A stretch of 64,000 bases of DNA. Source: Amycolatopsis xylanica (lineage in GTDB: Bacteria; Actinomycetota; Actinomycetes; Mycobacteriales; Pseudonocardiaceae). Under the pieces are notes generated by a model. The model was not told where the DNA came from and searched no databases. It saw only the letters and a program-made list of their open reading frames with translations. Location of the stretch: the NCBI RefSeq assembly GCF_900107045.1, contig NZ_FNON01000002.1:434001-498000 (forward strand). The letters are read 5' to 3'. The translations under genes and the position numbers were made by a program. This document shows positions 36,481-45,878 of the stretch, piece by piece. Each line of letters opens with the position of its first letter. Position 1 is the stretch's first letter.

Positions 36481-37437
36481 AGCACGCAGAGTGACAAAGG
36501 ATCTACGGTAAAACGCCTAGCAGTGGGAACGGTCGCCTTAGGCGCGGCCACGCTCGGTTACGCCGCCGGGATCGAGCGCAGGCACTGGACCTTGCGCACC
36601 GCCGAGCTGCCCGTGCTGAACCCGGGCTCCCGGCCGATCAAGGTGCTGCACGTGTCCGATCTCCACATGCTGCCCGGGCACGTGTCGAAGCAGCGGTGGG
36701 TGGCCGCGCTCGACGAGCTGGACCCCGATTTCGTCGTCAACACCGGCGACAACCTCTCGCATCACCAGGCCGTGCCGTCCGTGCTGCGCGCGCTCGGCCC
36801 GCTGCTGGACCGGCCGGGCGTGTTCGTCTTCGGCAGCAACGACTACTACGCGCCCAAGCCGAAGAACCCCGCGCGCTACCTGATGCCCAAGGGCAGCAAG
36901 AAGCGCATTCACGGCGAGCACCTGCCCTGGCGCGACCTGCGCGCCGCGTTCATCGAGCACGGCTGGGTGGACCTCACCCACGTCCGGCGCACGGTCGAGG
37001 TGGCAGGCCAGGACATCTTCTGCGCGGGCGTCGACGACCCGCACCTGCGCCGCGACCGCTACACCGACATCTCCGGGCCAGCCGACCGCACGGCGACGCT
37101 GCGCCTCGGCGTCACGCACTCGCCCGAGCCGCGCGTGCTCGACACCTTCGCCGCCGACGGCTACGACCTGGTCATGGCCGGGCACACGCACGGTGGCCAG
37201 CTGCGGGTCCCCGGATATGGGGCGCTGGTGACCAACTGCGACCTCGACCGCACCCGTGCGCGCGGCGCGTCCCGCTGGGGTGCTCACATGTGGCTGCACG
37301 TCTCGGCCGGGCTGGGCACCTCGCCGTTCGCGCCGGTGCGGTTCGCTTGCCCGCCGGAAGCGACCCTGCTGACCCTGGTGGCCAGGGACAAAGCTCCCCA
37401 GACCACCCCACGTCAGCTCCGAAAAGCCGTCCGCTAG
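36478..37437 (+). CDS. Calcineurin-like metallophosphoesterase (Rv3683-like)
   Basis: A 319-residue protein starting at GTG. A short N-terminal hydrophobic segment (VALGAATLGYAAG) is followed by the metal-site motifs VSDLHM, NTGDNL, GSNDYY and GHTHGGQ in order. The YaeI-like subgroup acts on phospholipid or nucleotide phosphoesters at the membrane. In this copy the third motif is GSND instead of GNHE. It lies immediately downstream of the PBP gene, as in mycobacteria, and may share in envelope metabolism; the substrate is unknown. Confidence 0.88.
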   Translation: MSTQSDKGSTVKRLAVGTVALGAATLGYAAGIERRHWTLRTAELPVLNPGSRPIKVLHVSDLHMLPGHVSKQRWVAALDELDPDFVVNTGDNLSHHQAVPSVLRALGPLLDRPGVFVFGSNDYYAPKPKNPARYLMPKGSKKRIHGEHLPWRDLRAAFIEHGWVDLTHVRRTVEVAGQDIFCAGVDDPHLRRDRYTDISGPADRTATLRLGVTHSPEPRVLDTFAADGYDLVMAGHTHGGQLRVPGYGALVTNCDLDRTRARGASRWGAHMWLHVSAGLGTSPFAPVRFACPPEATLLTLVARDKAPQTTPRQLRKAVR

Positions 37438-37484
37438 ACTTCTCAACGACCCGAGGAGCGGCCTGCCGCTCCAAATCAGTAAGC

Positions 37485-37558
37485 CGGGGTGTGGCGCAGC
37501 TTGGTAGCGTGCCTCGTTCGGGTCGAGGAGGTCGTGGGTTCGAATCCCGCCACCCCGA
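37485..37558 (+). tRNA. tRNA-Pro (anticodon CGG)
   Basis: Acceptor strands CGGGGTG (37485-37491) and CACCCCG (37551-37557) pair perfectly, with discriminator A at 37558. The anticodon arm is CCTCG-TTCGGGT-CGAGG, giving anticodon CGG for codon CCG. The T-arm GTGGGTTCGAATCCCGC is standard. The 3' CCA is not encoded. The gene lies between the phosphoesterase and a convergent methyltransferase. Confidence 0.95.
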
Positions 37559-37607
37559 CGCGAAGCGGGCGATCAGTTCACTGGTCGCCCGCTTTTCATA
37601 TCCGCGG

Positions 37608-38363
37608 TCATTTTGTGGCGAGCACTTCCACCCAGCACTGGGTGAAGTCGCCGGACGGGCCGCGCGACCACGTCCACGCCGAGCGCGCGGCGCTGGCGAG
37701 CTGGTCGCGGTCGGGGGTGTCCTGCTCCAACGCGGCGATCAGGCGCTGCTCGACGTAGTTGGCCAGGTCCTTGTAGGACTGGTCGACGCGATAACGGGTG
37801 TGCGTGCGCACGTCGGTGAAACCGGCCTGCTGCACTCGCCCCGGGAGATGCTTTCCCGCGAACGGGTCGCCGCCCGCGCGGCGGCGCAACAGGTAGTGCC
37901 CGCGTAACGCGGCGTCCACATTCGCTGTCTTCGGGCGAAGTTTGGCCCTGCTCCAGTCCGAAGTGGACAGTGCGAGCGTGCCGCCGGTGCGCAGCACCCG
38001 CCTGAACTCGGCCAGCGCGCTCGCCGGATCCGAGAGATGCTCGAACAGCGCATGCGCGAAGACGACATCGACGCTGGAATCCGCCAGTGGCAGCGCGTAC
38101 GCCGACGCGGCGAGGAACTCTACTTTGGATCTTGGATGCTTGCGGCGGGCGTACACGAGCTGCGACGGCTCGGTGTCGACCGCGATGACCCGGCCGGCAG
38201 GCAGCAGGCCGGTGGTGATGCTGCCCGGACCGCAGCCGACGTCGAGCAGCGTGACGGCGGGGCCGAGGTGGGGCATGACGAAGGCGGCGCGGTCACCGGC
38301 GCGGCGCGCGGCCATCATCGAAATCGCGTCCTGCGCGTAGCCCGGCGCGTAACCCTCCAGCAC
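37608..38363 (-). CDS. Class I SAM-dependent methyltransferase (UbiE/Methyltransf_11 type)
   Basis: A 251-residue protein starting at GTG. The SAM loop LLDVGCGPGSITTGLLP (39-55), the acidic strand AVDTEPSQL and the ALPLADSSVDVVFAHALFEH motif are all present, followed by LAEFRRVLRTGGTLALSTSD. It methylates an unknown small molecule. It is divergent from the S9 peptidase gene with 39 bases between the starts, so the two probably share a control region. Confidence 0.88.
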   Translation of the reverse strand: MLEGYAPGYAQDAISMMAARRAGDRAAFVMPHLGPAVTLLDVGCGPGSITTGLLPAGRVIAVDTEPSQLVYARRKHPRSKVEFLAASAYALPLADSSVDVVFAHALFEHLSDPASALAEFRRVLRTGGTLALSTSDWSRAKLRPKTANVDAALRGHYLLRRRAGGDPFAGKHLPGRVQQAGFTDVRTHTRYRVDQSYKDLANYVEQRLIAALEQDTPDRDQLASAARSAWTWSRGPSGDFTQCWVEVLATK

Positions 38364-38402
38364 CCCGCACACAGTACGGCTCAGAGGTGGCAGGATCGAG
38401 GG

Positions 38403-40247
38403 GTGAGCACGCAATCGGCACCCCAGTTTCCGGCCGCGGCCGTCCCGGACCGCCTCTTCGACGACGCAGCGGCCGAAAGCCGCTGGCGCGCGCGGTTCCA
38501 CGCGTCGCGGATCTCGGTCCCGGACTGGGCGATCGACGCACCGGACGCGAACATCTACGTCTCCAACGCCAGTGGCGTCTGGGAGGTCTACGCCTGGGAC
38601 CGCGCGACCGGAGAGCACCGCCGCGTCACCGACCGGCCGAACGGCACCATGCACGCCGTGCCGTCGCCGGACGGGCAGTGGATCTGGTGGTTCAACGACA
38701 CCGACGGCGACGAGTTCGGCTCCTGGGTCCGTGAGCCGTTCGCGGGCGGCGCCGAGGCCACGCCCGCGATCCCCGACGTGCACGACGGCTATCCGGCCGG
38801 GCTGGAGATCGGCGACTCGGTGATCGCGGTCGGTGTCTCGACCGACGATGGCAGCAAGCTGTTCACGCACGCGAACGGCGAGACCAAGCTGTTCTATTCG
38901 AATGAGGACGACGCGGGGATCGCGGCGATGTCGCGCGACGAGCGGCTGCTGGTGATCTCGCATTCCGAGCACGGCGACTCGCGGCACCCGGCGCTGCGGG
39001 TGCTGAAGACCGGCGATTTCGCCGTCGTCGCGGACAAGTGCGACGGCGAGGGCAAGGGACTTTCCGCGCTGGAGTTCTCGCCGTTGCGCGGGGACGCCAG
39101 GCTGCTCGTGCTGCACGAGCGGCGGGGGCGCGAGGAGCTGCTGATCTGGGACGTCGAAGCGGACACCGAGACCGAGATCTCGCTCGACCTGCCCGGCGAG
39201 GTCGCCGCGGGCTGGTACCCGCGGGCCGACGCGCTGCTGGTCGCGCATTTCCACCAGGGCCGCAGCTCGCTGCACCGGTACGATCTCGCGTCCGGCACAC
39301 TGTCCTCTTTGGACACTCCGCCCGGCCGGATCGGCGGCGCGGGCGTGCGCCCGGACGGCACCGTCGAATACGGCTGGTCGAACGCGGCCCATCCGCCCGC
39401 GATCCGCGTGCGCGCCGACGACGGCACCGACACCGTGCTGCTGGAGCCGCCGGGCGACCAGGCGCCGGGCTCTTCGCCGATGACGGACGCGTTCGTGGAC
39501 GGCGTCGGCGGGCAGATCCACGCGCTCGTCTCACGCCCGGCCGACGCGCCGGAAGGCCCGCTGCCGACGGTCTTCTCACTGCACGGCGGTCCGCACGCGG
39601 CCGACGAAGACCGCTTCTCGGCTTACCGCGCGCTGTGGCTCGACGCCGGCTTCGCGGTCGTGGAGGTCAACTACCGCGGCTCGACCGGGTACGGCTCGGC
39701 GTGGCGTGACGCCATCGAAGGCCGCCCCGGCCTGACCGAACTCGAAGACGTAGCCGCCGTGCACGACTGGGCTGTCCAAAGTGGACTCGCGTCGGCTTCG
39801 CAGTGCGTCGTGAACGGAGCTTCCTGGGGCGGCTATTTGTCGTTGCTCGCCTTGGGCACCCAGCCGGAGCGGTGGGCGGCGGGGATCGCGGGCGTTCCGG
39901 TGGCGGACTACGTCGCCGCGTACGAGGACGAAATGGAGCAGCTGCGCTCGTTCGACCGCGCGCTGTTCGGCGGCTCGCCGGAGACCGTGCCCGCGGTGTA
40001 CAAGGAATGCTCGCCGATCACTTACGTCGACGCGGTGACCGCGCCGGTACTCGTGCTCGCGGGCGACAACGACCCGCGCTGCCCGATCCGCCAGATCGAG
40101 AACTACTTGAGCCGTCTCGCGGCCCGCGACGCGACTTTCGAGTTCTACCGCTACGACGCCGGCCACGGCTCGCTGGTGATCGCCGAGACGATCAAGCAGA
40201 CCTCGATCGAGGTCGGGTTTGCGTTGCGCGCCTTGGGATTGCGCTAA
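38403..40247 (+). CDS. S9 family prolyl oligopeptidase/acylaminoacyl-peptidase
   Basis: A 614-residue cytoplasmic serine peptidase starting at GTG. Residues 1-360 form a WD/TolB-like beta-propeller (ITDR-type NGTMHAVPSPDGQWIWWFND). The alpha/beta-hydrolase domain follows: HGGPHAADEDRF, nucleophile GASWGGYLSLLAL, acid in LAGDNDPRCP and base in DAGHGSLV. Such enzymes trim small peptides or acylated N-termini. Located after the divergent methyltransferase and before a long repeat-rich intergenic region. Confidence 0.92.
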   Translation: MSTQSAPQFPAAAVPDRLFDDAAAESRWRARFHASRISVPDWAIDAPDANIYVSNASGVWEVYAWDRATGEHRRVTDRPNGTMHAVPSPDGQWIWWFNDTDGDEFGSWVREPFAGGAEATPAIPDVHDGYPAGLEIGDSVIAVGVSTDDGSKLFTHANGETKLFYSNEDDAGIAAMSRDERLLVISHSEHGDSRHPALRVLKTGDFAVVADKCDGEGKGLSALEFSPLRGDARLLVLHERRGREELLIWDVEADTETEISLDLPGEVAAGWYPRADALLVAHFHQGRSSLHRYDLASGTLSSLDTPPGRIGGAGVRPDGTVEYGWSNAAHPPAIRVRADDGTDTVLLEPPGDQAPGSSPMTDAFVDGVGGQIHALVSRPADAPEGPLPTVFSLHGGPHAADEDRFSAYRALWLDAGFAVVEVNYRGSTGYGSAWRDAIEGRPGLTELEDVAAVHDWAVQSGLASASQCVVNGASWGGYLSLLALGTQPERWAAGIAGVPVADYVAAYEDEMEQLRSFDRALFGGSPETVPAVYKECSPITYVDAVTAPVLVLAGDNDPRCPIRQIENYLSRLAARDATFEFYRYDAGHGSLVIAETIKQTSIEVGFALRALGLR

Positions 40248-40268
40248 GTAGTTGAACCTTCCACAGGT

Positions 40269-40300
40269 GTTATCCACAATCGGGTGACCCTGTGGATAAC
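40269..40300. promoter_or_regulatory. Two perfect DnaA boxes in inverted orientation
   Basis: TTATCCACA at 40270-40278 and TGTGGATAA at 40291-40299 are both exact consensus DnaA boxes, facing each other with 12 bases between. With the flanking G/C they form 10-bp perfect arms. They sit in an intergenic region with no replication gene near. Confidence 0.55.
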
Positions 40301-40442
40301 TCGCCGGATCTGGGGGTTCTGTCGGTGACGGTCGGTAGACTGTTGCAGGGCGGAGCCCCCAGGGCGGGTGGGGGGTGTGTTACTTAGGGTGGCCCGAATT
40401 TTCGGCCGGTTTCGCGGGCTGCCCCGGACGGCGGGGCTGCGC

Positions 40443-40495
40443 GAGGTGACAAGGGCGGCCCTTGTCACCTCTAGCCACACAAGGGCCACCCTTGT
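40443..40495. repeat. Family D palindromes, tandem pair (GTGACAAGGG)
   Basis: GAGGTGACAAGGGC (40443-40456) and GCCCTTGTCACCTC (40458-40471) form a 14-bp perfect stem. A smaller ACAAGGG-CCA-CCCTTGT follows at 40479-40495. The same arrangement recurs at 49608-49657. Confidence 0.75.
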
Positions 40496-40545
40496 TTCAG
40501 TGCTCAGCCAAGCAAAAGGGACCTAGGCCGAGGCTCGGGTCATCT

Positions 40546-40715
40546 GAACGCACAAAAGCCACGTTCATAACGCTGAGCGGCACATAAGCCACGCTCGTTC
40601 CAACCACGCCGCCCCAAAAGTCGGGCGAAAGCGACATCGCGGGGCCGCCTCGCGGCGTGAACGTTGTGAAAGTGGCGTTCGCAACGCTCAAGGTTGTGAA
40701 CGGGGCGTTCACAAC
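40546..40715. repeat. Family E repeats (GAACG...CGTTC)
   Basis: GAACG at 40546 pairs with CGTTC at 40562-40566 around AAAAGCCACG. Farther on GTTGTGAACG (40693-40702) and CGTTCACAAC (40706-40715) form a perfect 10-bp stem with a GGG loop. Degenerate copies lie between. The last copy ends 13 bases before the TIGR03085 stop codon. Confidence 0.55.
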
Positions 40716-40728
40716 GAAGGAGCCCGGG

Positions 40729-41355
40729 TCAGAGGCCGCGCGAGGCGTCCTGCAGGGTCGCGATCGCGGATTCCGTGCCCTCGAAGGAAAGCCGGACCGC
40801 GGAGCGGCCGAACGAGTACAGCAGCAGGTCCATCGGCTCGCCCAGTACGGACACCGCCTCGCCGTTGCCGTGCGCGATCACCGACTGGCCGCCCGGGGTT
40901 CGCAAAGTCACGCCGACGCCGCTGCGGCGGTAGAACATCTTCGCCGACTGCTTCACCGAGGCCCAGGCGGCTTTGTCGCGCGAGGTGTCGGCGGGGCGCG
41001 GGGCCCAGTCGGGCTGGGCGCGGCGAACGTCTTCGTGGTGGACGAGGAACTCCGCGGTGTTCGTCAGCTCGTCGAGCGCGCCGAACGAGGTCGGCCAGTA
41101 CCAGGGCGGGCCGGAGCGGACGGTCGAGACCAGCTCGGCCCATGGCCGCTGGGCGTAGTCGTTCTGGACGCGCTCGGTGTGCTTGGCGAGCGCGGGCAGG
41201 ATGATGCCGGGTGCGGCGTCGACGCGGTGCTCGCGGACCACCAGGTGGGCCGCGAGGTCGCGGGTCGTCCAGCCTTCGCACAACGTCGGCGCGTCCGGGC
41301 CCAGCTCTTCGAACAGGTCACACAACGCGCGGCGCTCATCGCGGGCTACTCCCAT
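40729..41355 (-). CDS. TIGR03085-type DinB/mycothiol-isomerase-fold protein
   Basis: A 208-residue protein. RRALCDLFEELGPDAPTLCE followed by GWTTRDLAAHLVVREHR carries the His-containing motif of the MDMPI_N/DinB fold. NTAEFLVHHEDVRRAQPDW holds the second His cluster. These three-His sites bind a divalent metal, and relatives use mycothiol as a cofactor. No partner gene indicates a substrate. It faces the S9 peptidase gene across the repeat-rich gap. Confidence 0.85.
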   Translation of the reverse strand: MGVARDERRALCDLFEELGPDAPTLCEGWTTRDLAAHLVVREHRVDAAPGIILPALAKHTERVQNDYAQRPWAELVSTVRSGPPWYWPTSFGALDELTNTAEFLVHHEDVRRAQPDWAPRPADTSRDKAAWASVKQSAKMFYRRSGVGVTLRTPGGQSVIAHGNGEAVSVLGEPMDLLLYSFGRSAVRLSFEGTESAIATLQDASRGL

Positions 41356-41425
41356 GCTTGGAAGATACAGCGGCGCGAAGCGCCTCGGTTGAGAGTGGCG
41401 GTGGGAGACGGGCGGGCCTAACCCA

Positions 41426-42790
41426 TCAATGGTGGAAGGCGGTACCGCTCGCGGGTGCCGTCACAATGCCCTCCGACACCGCCCGGCCGAGATCGGCGAG
41501 CAGCAGGTCGGCGAGGTCGCGGGTGAAGCCGTTGCGCACCACGATCCGCAGCACCGCGAGGTCCGTCCGGTTCTCCGGGAACGTGTACGCGGGCACCAGC
41601 CACCCACGCTCGCGCAGCCGCCGCGACACGTCGAACACCGTGTAGCCGGCATCCGGCTTGACCGTGAAGGCGAACACCGGCAGCTGGTCGCCCCGCGTGA
41701 GCAATGTGAACGGTCCCAGCGCCTCGATCCCGGTCGCCAGGTACGTCGCGACGTCACGCGAAGCCTGTTGCACGGCGCGGAAACCGTCGCGCCCGAGCCG
41801 GACGAAGGTGTAGTACTGCGCGGCCACCTCGGCGCCGGGGCGCGAGAAGTTCAGCGCGAATGTCGGCATGTCGCCACCGAGGTAGTTGACGTTGAACACC
41901 AGCTCCTCCGGCAGCGCCGCCTTGTCGCGCCAGATCGCCCAGCCGACACCCGGGTAGACCAGGCCGTACTTGTGTCCCGAGGTGTTGATCGACGCCACCC
42001 TCGGCAGCCGGAAGTCCCACACCAGGTCCGGATCGAGGAACGGCGCGATCATCGCCCCGGAAGCGCCGTCGACGTGCACGGGGATGTCCAGCCCGGTCCG
42101 CTCCTGCAGCGCGTCCAGCGCGGCCGTGATCTCGGCGACGGGCTCGTAGCTGCCGTCGAAGGTCGAGCCGAGGATGGCGACGACGCCGATCGTGTTCTCG
42201 TCGCAGCGCGCGACCGCCTCGTCGGCCGTGAGGTGGAAGCGGTCGCCGTCCATCGGCACGAGCCGCGGCTCGACCTCCCAGTACTCGCAGAACTTCTCCC
42301 AGCACACCTGGACGTTGGCGCCCATCACCAGGTTCGGCCGCCCCGTCCGCCCGAGCTTGGACCAGCGGCGCTTGAACGCCATGCCCGCGAGCATGCAGGC
42401 CTCGGACGACCCCGTGGTCGAGCAGCCCATCACCGCGGTCGGATCCGGCGCGTTCCACAGGTCGGCGAGGATGGTCACGCAGCGGCGCTCCAGCTCGGCC
42501 GTCTGCGGGTACTCGTCCTTGTCGATCATGTTCTTGTCGACGCATTCGGCCATCAGCCGATCGGCCTCCGGCTCCATCCACGTGGTGACGAAGGTGGCGA
42601 GGTTGAGCCGGGCGTTGCCGTCGAGCATCAGCTCGTCGCGCACCAGCCGCAGTGCCGTGTCGGCGGGCAGCGGATCGTCGCCGAGCCGGGTGTGCGGCAG
42701 CGTGACGCCGGCGGCCAGCGCCGGGTTGTCGACGTACAGCGGATTCATCCCGCCGTGCGGAGCGGGCTGCTTTCCCTCGTGCAGAGCCAT
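41426..42790 (-). CDS. gadB: Glutamate decarboxylase
   Basis: A 454-residue PLP enzyme converting glutamate to GABA with consumption of a proton. The core signatures MGCSTTGSSEACMLAGMAFK and HVDGASGAMIAPFLDP precede SINTSGHKYGLVYPGVGW, which holds the PLP Lys. NYLGGDMPTFALNFSRPG follows. The C-terminus ends AFHH, comparable with the terminal His that closes the active site of E. coli GadB at neutral pH. No glutamate/GABA antiporter is adjacent. Length matches E. coli GadB (466). Confidence 0.95.
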   Translation of the reverse strand: MALHEGKQPAPHGGMNPLYVDNPALAAGVTLPHTRLGDDPLPADTALRLVRDELMLDGNARLNLATFVTTWMEPEADRLMAECVDKNMIDKDEYPQTAELERRCVTILADLWNAPDPTAVMGCSTTGSSEACMLAGMAFKRRWSKLGRTGRPNLVMGANVQVCWEKFCEYWEVEPRLVPMDGDRFHLTADEAVARCDENTIGVVAILGSTFDGSYEPVAEITAALDALQERTGLDIPVHVDGASGAMIAPFLDPDLVWDFRLPRVASINTSGHKYGLVYPGVGWAIWRDKAALPEELVFNVNYLGGDMPTFALNFSRPGAEVAAQYYTFVRLGRDGFRAVQQASRDVATYLATGIEALGPFTLLTRGDQLPVFAFTVKPDAGYTVFDVSRRLRERGWLVPAYTFPENRTDLAVLRIVVRNGFTRDLADLLLADLGRAVSEGIVTAPASGTAFHH

Positions 42791-42859
42791 GATCTCGACG
42801 GTAGTACGACGAAGGCCACCCCGCCCGTGCCGGCGGAGTGGCCTCGCGAAGGAAAGAAC

Positions 42860-43282
<423 letters not shown>

Positions 43283-43400
43283 TTCTTGCCTACCTCCATG
43301 TCAGACACGCCCCATTGAGCGTCACGCCGGTAACAACATCACGGACACGTGAAGCATTACCACCACATGGCAGGCGTCACTTGACGGAATACGCGGTGAC

Positions 43401-43976
43401 TTAGTCGCGCACGTTCCGCTGAGCGAACTCGGTCACCTGACGGCCGATCAGCCGCAGCGTCCGCACGACCTTCTCCTCCGACGCGCCGCCCGCTTCGTCG
43501 AACTTGACCTCGGCCGTGTTGACCGAGCCGCCGAGCGGGGTCGGCCAGCCGCGCAGCGCGTGCGTGATCGTGCGGAGCTGCTCGAGCGTGGTCACCGCGG
43601 CCTGCCAGCCGAACGCGACCGCGGCGAGCCCGACCGCGCGGCCGTCGAGATACGGGCGCTGGTCGTCACGCAGGTCTTCGATGTAGTCCAGCGCGTTCTT
43701 GACCAAGCCGGACAGCGCGCCGTGGTAGCCGGGCGAGACGACGATGATGCCGTCGGCGCCACGCACGGCCTCGATCAGCCGCTCGGCGTTCTCGGTGCGC
43801 TCGGGGATGGCCGAGTCGTAGAACGGCAGCACGAGTTCCGGGCCGGTGATGAGGCTCGTCCGGGCGCCAGCCTCTTCGGCACCGGCGAGCGCGATCTGTA
43901 GGGCCCGCTCCGACTGCGAACCGTCGCGAAGCGAACCACCGATACCGAGCACCTTGACCGCCGCTGTAGAACTCAC
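43401..43976 (-). CDS. NADPH-dependent FMN reductase (flavodoxin-fold)
   Basis: A 191-residue protein starting at GTG. KVLGIGGSLRDGSQSERAL is the FMN phosphate loop and VVSPGYHGALSGLVKNALDY is the family signature of the NADPH-dependent FMN/azoreductase group. It supplies reduced flavin or acts as a quinone reductase. Its start is about 100 bases from that of the divergent esterase gene, so the operator-like repeat there could influence both. Confidence 0.9.
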   Translation of the reverse strand: MSSTAAVKVLGIGGSLRDGSQSERALQIALAGAEEAGARTSLITGPELVLPFYDSAIPERTENAERLIEAVRGADGIIVVSPGYHGALSGLVKNALDYIEDLRDDQRPYLDGRAVGLAAVAFGWQAAVTTLEQLRTITHALRGWPTPLGGSVNTAEVKFDEAGGASEEKVVRTLRLIGRQVTEFAQRNVRD

Positions 43977-44052
43977 GCCTTCGAGGCTAACCCCTCCACT
44001 TAACTGGAGGACCAGGGTTTGGGACGGAGTCCTGTGTCACACCTGGCGCCGA

Positions 44053-44071
44053 TACCTACTCACAAGTAACC
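44053..44071 (+). promoter_or_regulatory. Operator-like TACTCACAAGTA element before the esterase gene
   Basis: TACCTACTCACAAGTA (44053-44068) is identical over 16 bases to the core of the inverted repeat at 30071-30100 upstream of the second secreted lipase. The inner palindrome is TACT-CACA-AGTA. It lies eight bases before the ATG at 44079, where a bound repressor would block translation initiation or transcription. Confidence 0.6.
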
Positions 44072-44078
44072 TCCAGGG

Positions 44079-45119
44079 ATGGCCATTCCAGTGCAGATCC
44101 GGGTCCAAGCCGCGTTGTCGCAGGTCATCTACGGCCTGCCGAAGCCGCTGCGCAGGCTCATCGCGGGCAAACCGGTCCGGCTGGACGGCCAGGAGCTCGC
44201 ACTCGACGCTCAATTGCTGCTTCGGCTTCAGCAATTGAGCGGAGCCGAGCTGTCCAACGGCGACGTCGGGGAGTCCAGGACGAACCTCGCCGCGGCCAGG
44301 CACCTGGTCAGCGGCAAGCCGATCGGTCCGATGTCGACGCGCGAGCTGAAGATCCCCGGGCCCGGCGGCGACATCCCGGCCACGCTGTACACGCCTGCCG
44401 GGCTGGCGGAACCGTCCGGCCTGCTCGTCTACTTCCACGGCGGCGGCTGGGTGATCGGCGACCGCGACAGCCATGACAACACCACGCGGTTCCTGGCGAA
44501 GCACGCGGGCGTGCGGGTGCTGTCGGTCGAATACCGGCTCGCGCCGGACCATCCGTGGCCCGCCGCGCCGGAAGACTGTGTCGCCGCGTTCGACTACGCG
44601 CACGCCAAGGCGAGTGAGCTCGGCGCGGATCCGGCGAGGATCGCGGTCGGCGGCGACAGCGCGGGCGGCAATCTCGCGGCGGTCGTCTCGCAGGTGACCA
44701 CGCGGCGCGGTGGCCCGGCGCCGAAGTTCCAGCTGCTGTTCTACCCGGCCACGGACTTCTCGACACGGCGGCGGTCGCGGGAGATCTTCGGGATCGGCTT
44801 CTTCCTCACCGACGAGAGCATGGACTGGTTCAGCGGCCACTACCAGGCCGACGAGACCGATCCGCTCGCTTCCCCGCTGCTCGCCGACGACGTTTCCGGA
44901 TTACCGCCCGCTTATATCGCGACCGCCGGATTCGACCCGCTGCGCGACGAGGGTGAGGCTTATGCGAAAAAGCTTCAAGACGCCGGCGTTTCCGTCGCAT
45001 TGAGCCGTCAGGACGATCTCATTCACGGTTACGTCAATTTCCTCGGCGTCGGCACGCGATTCCGCGAGGCGGTTTCCGAAGCGGCGGGCGCGCTCAGGCT
45101 CGGCCTGAGCAAGGAATAG
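44079..45119 (+). CDS. HSL-type alpha/beta-hydrolase (esterase/lipase)
   Basis: A 346-residue cytoplasmic esterase of the hormone-sensitive-lipase family. The oxyanion motif FHGGGWVIGDRDSH, EYRLAPDHPWPAAPEDC, nucleophile GGDSAGGNLAAVV and the late acid/base (GFDPLRDEG, LIHGYVNF) are all complete. An N-terminal cap (VIYGLPKPLRRLIAGKPVRL) resembles mycobacterial LipN/LipH-type proteins that cleave short-chain or steroid side-chain esters. A shared operator with the secreted lipase suggests a lipid-use regulon. Confidence 0.9.
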   Translation: MAIPVQIRVQAALSQVIYGLPKPLRRLIAGKPVRLDGQELALDAQLLLRLQQLSGAELSNGDVGESRTNLAAARHLVSGKPIGPMSTRELKIPGPGGDIPATLYTPAGLAEPSGLLVYFHGGGWVIGDRDSHDNTTRFLAKHAGVRVLSVEYRLAPDHPWPAAPEDCVAAFDYAHAKASELGADPARIAVGGDSAGGNLAAVVSQVTTRRGGPAPKFQLLFYPATDFSTRRRSREIFGIGFFLTDESMDWFSGHYQADETDPLASPLLADDVSGLPPAYIATAGFDPLRDEGEAYAKKLQDAGVSVALSRQDDLIHGYVNFLGVGTRFREAVSEAAGALRLGLSKE

Positions 45120-45129
45120 CATGAGAAAA

Positions 45130-45168
45130 CCCGAGGCCGGTGCGGCTCCTTTCCGCACCGGCCTCGGG
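45130..45168. terminator. Bidirectional terminator hairpin after the esterase gene
   Basis: Perfect 16-bp arms CCCGAGGCCGGTGCGG (45130-45145) and CCGCACCGGCCTCGGG (45153-45168) with a 7-base loop. It lies between convergent genes. Confidence 0.8.
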
Positions 45169-45188
45169 CTCCCCCGATTCGGGTTCCG

Positions 45189-45752
45189 CTACGGCGTGGG
45201 CAGCGGAACCGGAAGCGCCGGCGTCGGCACGCCCGGCAGGGGCAGCGCAGGCAGCGGGAGCGGAATCGGGAGCGCCTTGAGCAGGCTCGACAGCAAGCCC
45301 GTCAGCGCGTTCAGCAGCGTCTTGAGCAGGTCACTGACCACGCTCAGCGGCGGCGGCAGGTCAGGGATCAGCGCGCCGACGTCCGGCAGCGGCGGCAGCT
45401 GGCGCGGCGTCGCGCCCGGCGTCGTCAGCACCCGGCTGACCTCGACGGAGCGGGCCTTCGCGTCGACCGCGAGGTCCTGTGACTCCACCTGGATCGCGTA
45501 CTTCTTACCCGCGGCGAGGTCGGCCAGCAGCGGAGTGAGCTTCTTGAGCTGACTCTTCGTGCCTGCGACGTCTCCGGCGTAGGCGATCTTCGTGAGATCG
45601 TCCCGTTGCTTCAGAACCTGAGCGAAAGCCGCCTCGGTGGTCGACGACCCGTGGCCACCGACCGGGCTTGCGACAGCCATCCCGCCCGAGGCCACCGCCA
45701 GCAGACTGCCGGTCGCGATGACCGCAATCGTTCGGGCAAATTTGCCTTTCAT
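45189..45752 (-). CDS. Secreted protein with Pro/Leu-rich C-terminus
   Basis: A 187-residue protein with AGGAGG before the ATG. The signal peptide (KGKFARTIAVIATGSLLAV...) ends near AVASP. About 40-100 is a helical region (AFAQVLKQRDDLTKIAYAG). The last 75 residues are dominated by Pro and Leu (LPPLPDVGALIPDLPPPL; LPIPLPLPALPLPG). Low-complexity tails of this kind are common in actinomycete surface proteins. Function unknown. Confidence 0.75.
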   Translation of the reverse strand: MKGKFARTIAVIATGSLLAVASGGMAVASPVGGHGSSTTEAAFAQVLKQRDDLTKIAYAGDVAGTKSQLKKLTPLLADLAAGKKYAIQVESQDLAVDAKARSVEVSRVLTTPGATPRQLPPLPDVGALIPDLPPPLSVVSDLLKTLLNALTGLLSSLLKALPIPLPLPALPLPGVPTPALPVPLPTP

Positions 45753-45878
45753 TCCTAACCTCCTGGCCTCATGGACCCAACGGGGTAATGCGTACTCGCC
45801 GTGTCGGAGAATCACCAGCCGATCACCGATTGGGGACGCTTTCTAACCCTTACGTGCCGGATTCGAAGCTGGAGGGAT

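Larger units (their letters stand above)
40248..40728. other. 480-base noncoding region with DnaA boxes and families D and E palindromes
   Basis: No gene is seen. The left part has inverted DnaA boxes; the middle has two family D palindromes; the right part (40545-40715) holds several GAACG...CGTTC repeats up to the TIGR03085 stop. A minus-strand open frame (40497-40712) reads through the repeats as a low-complexity peptide and is not credible as a gene. Confidence 0.6.

Noticed and set aside
40497..40712. Minus-strand 71-codon frame with repeated NVAFV/NATFT-like peptide
   Set aside because: The repeat comes from the family E palindromes; no ribosome binding site or family.
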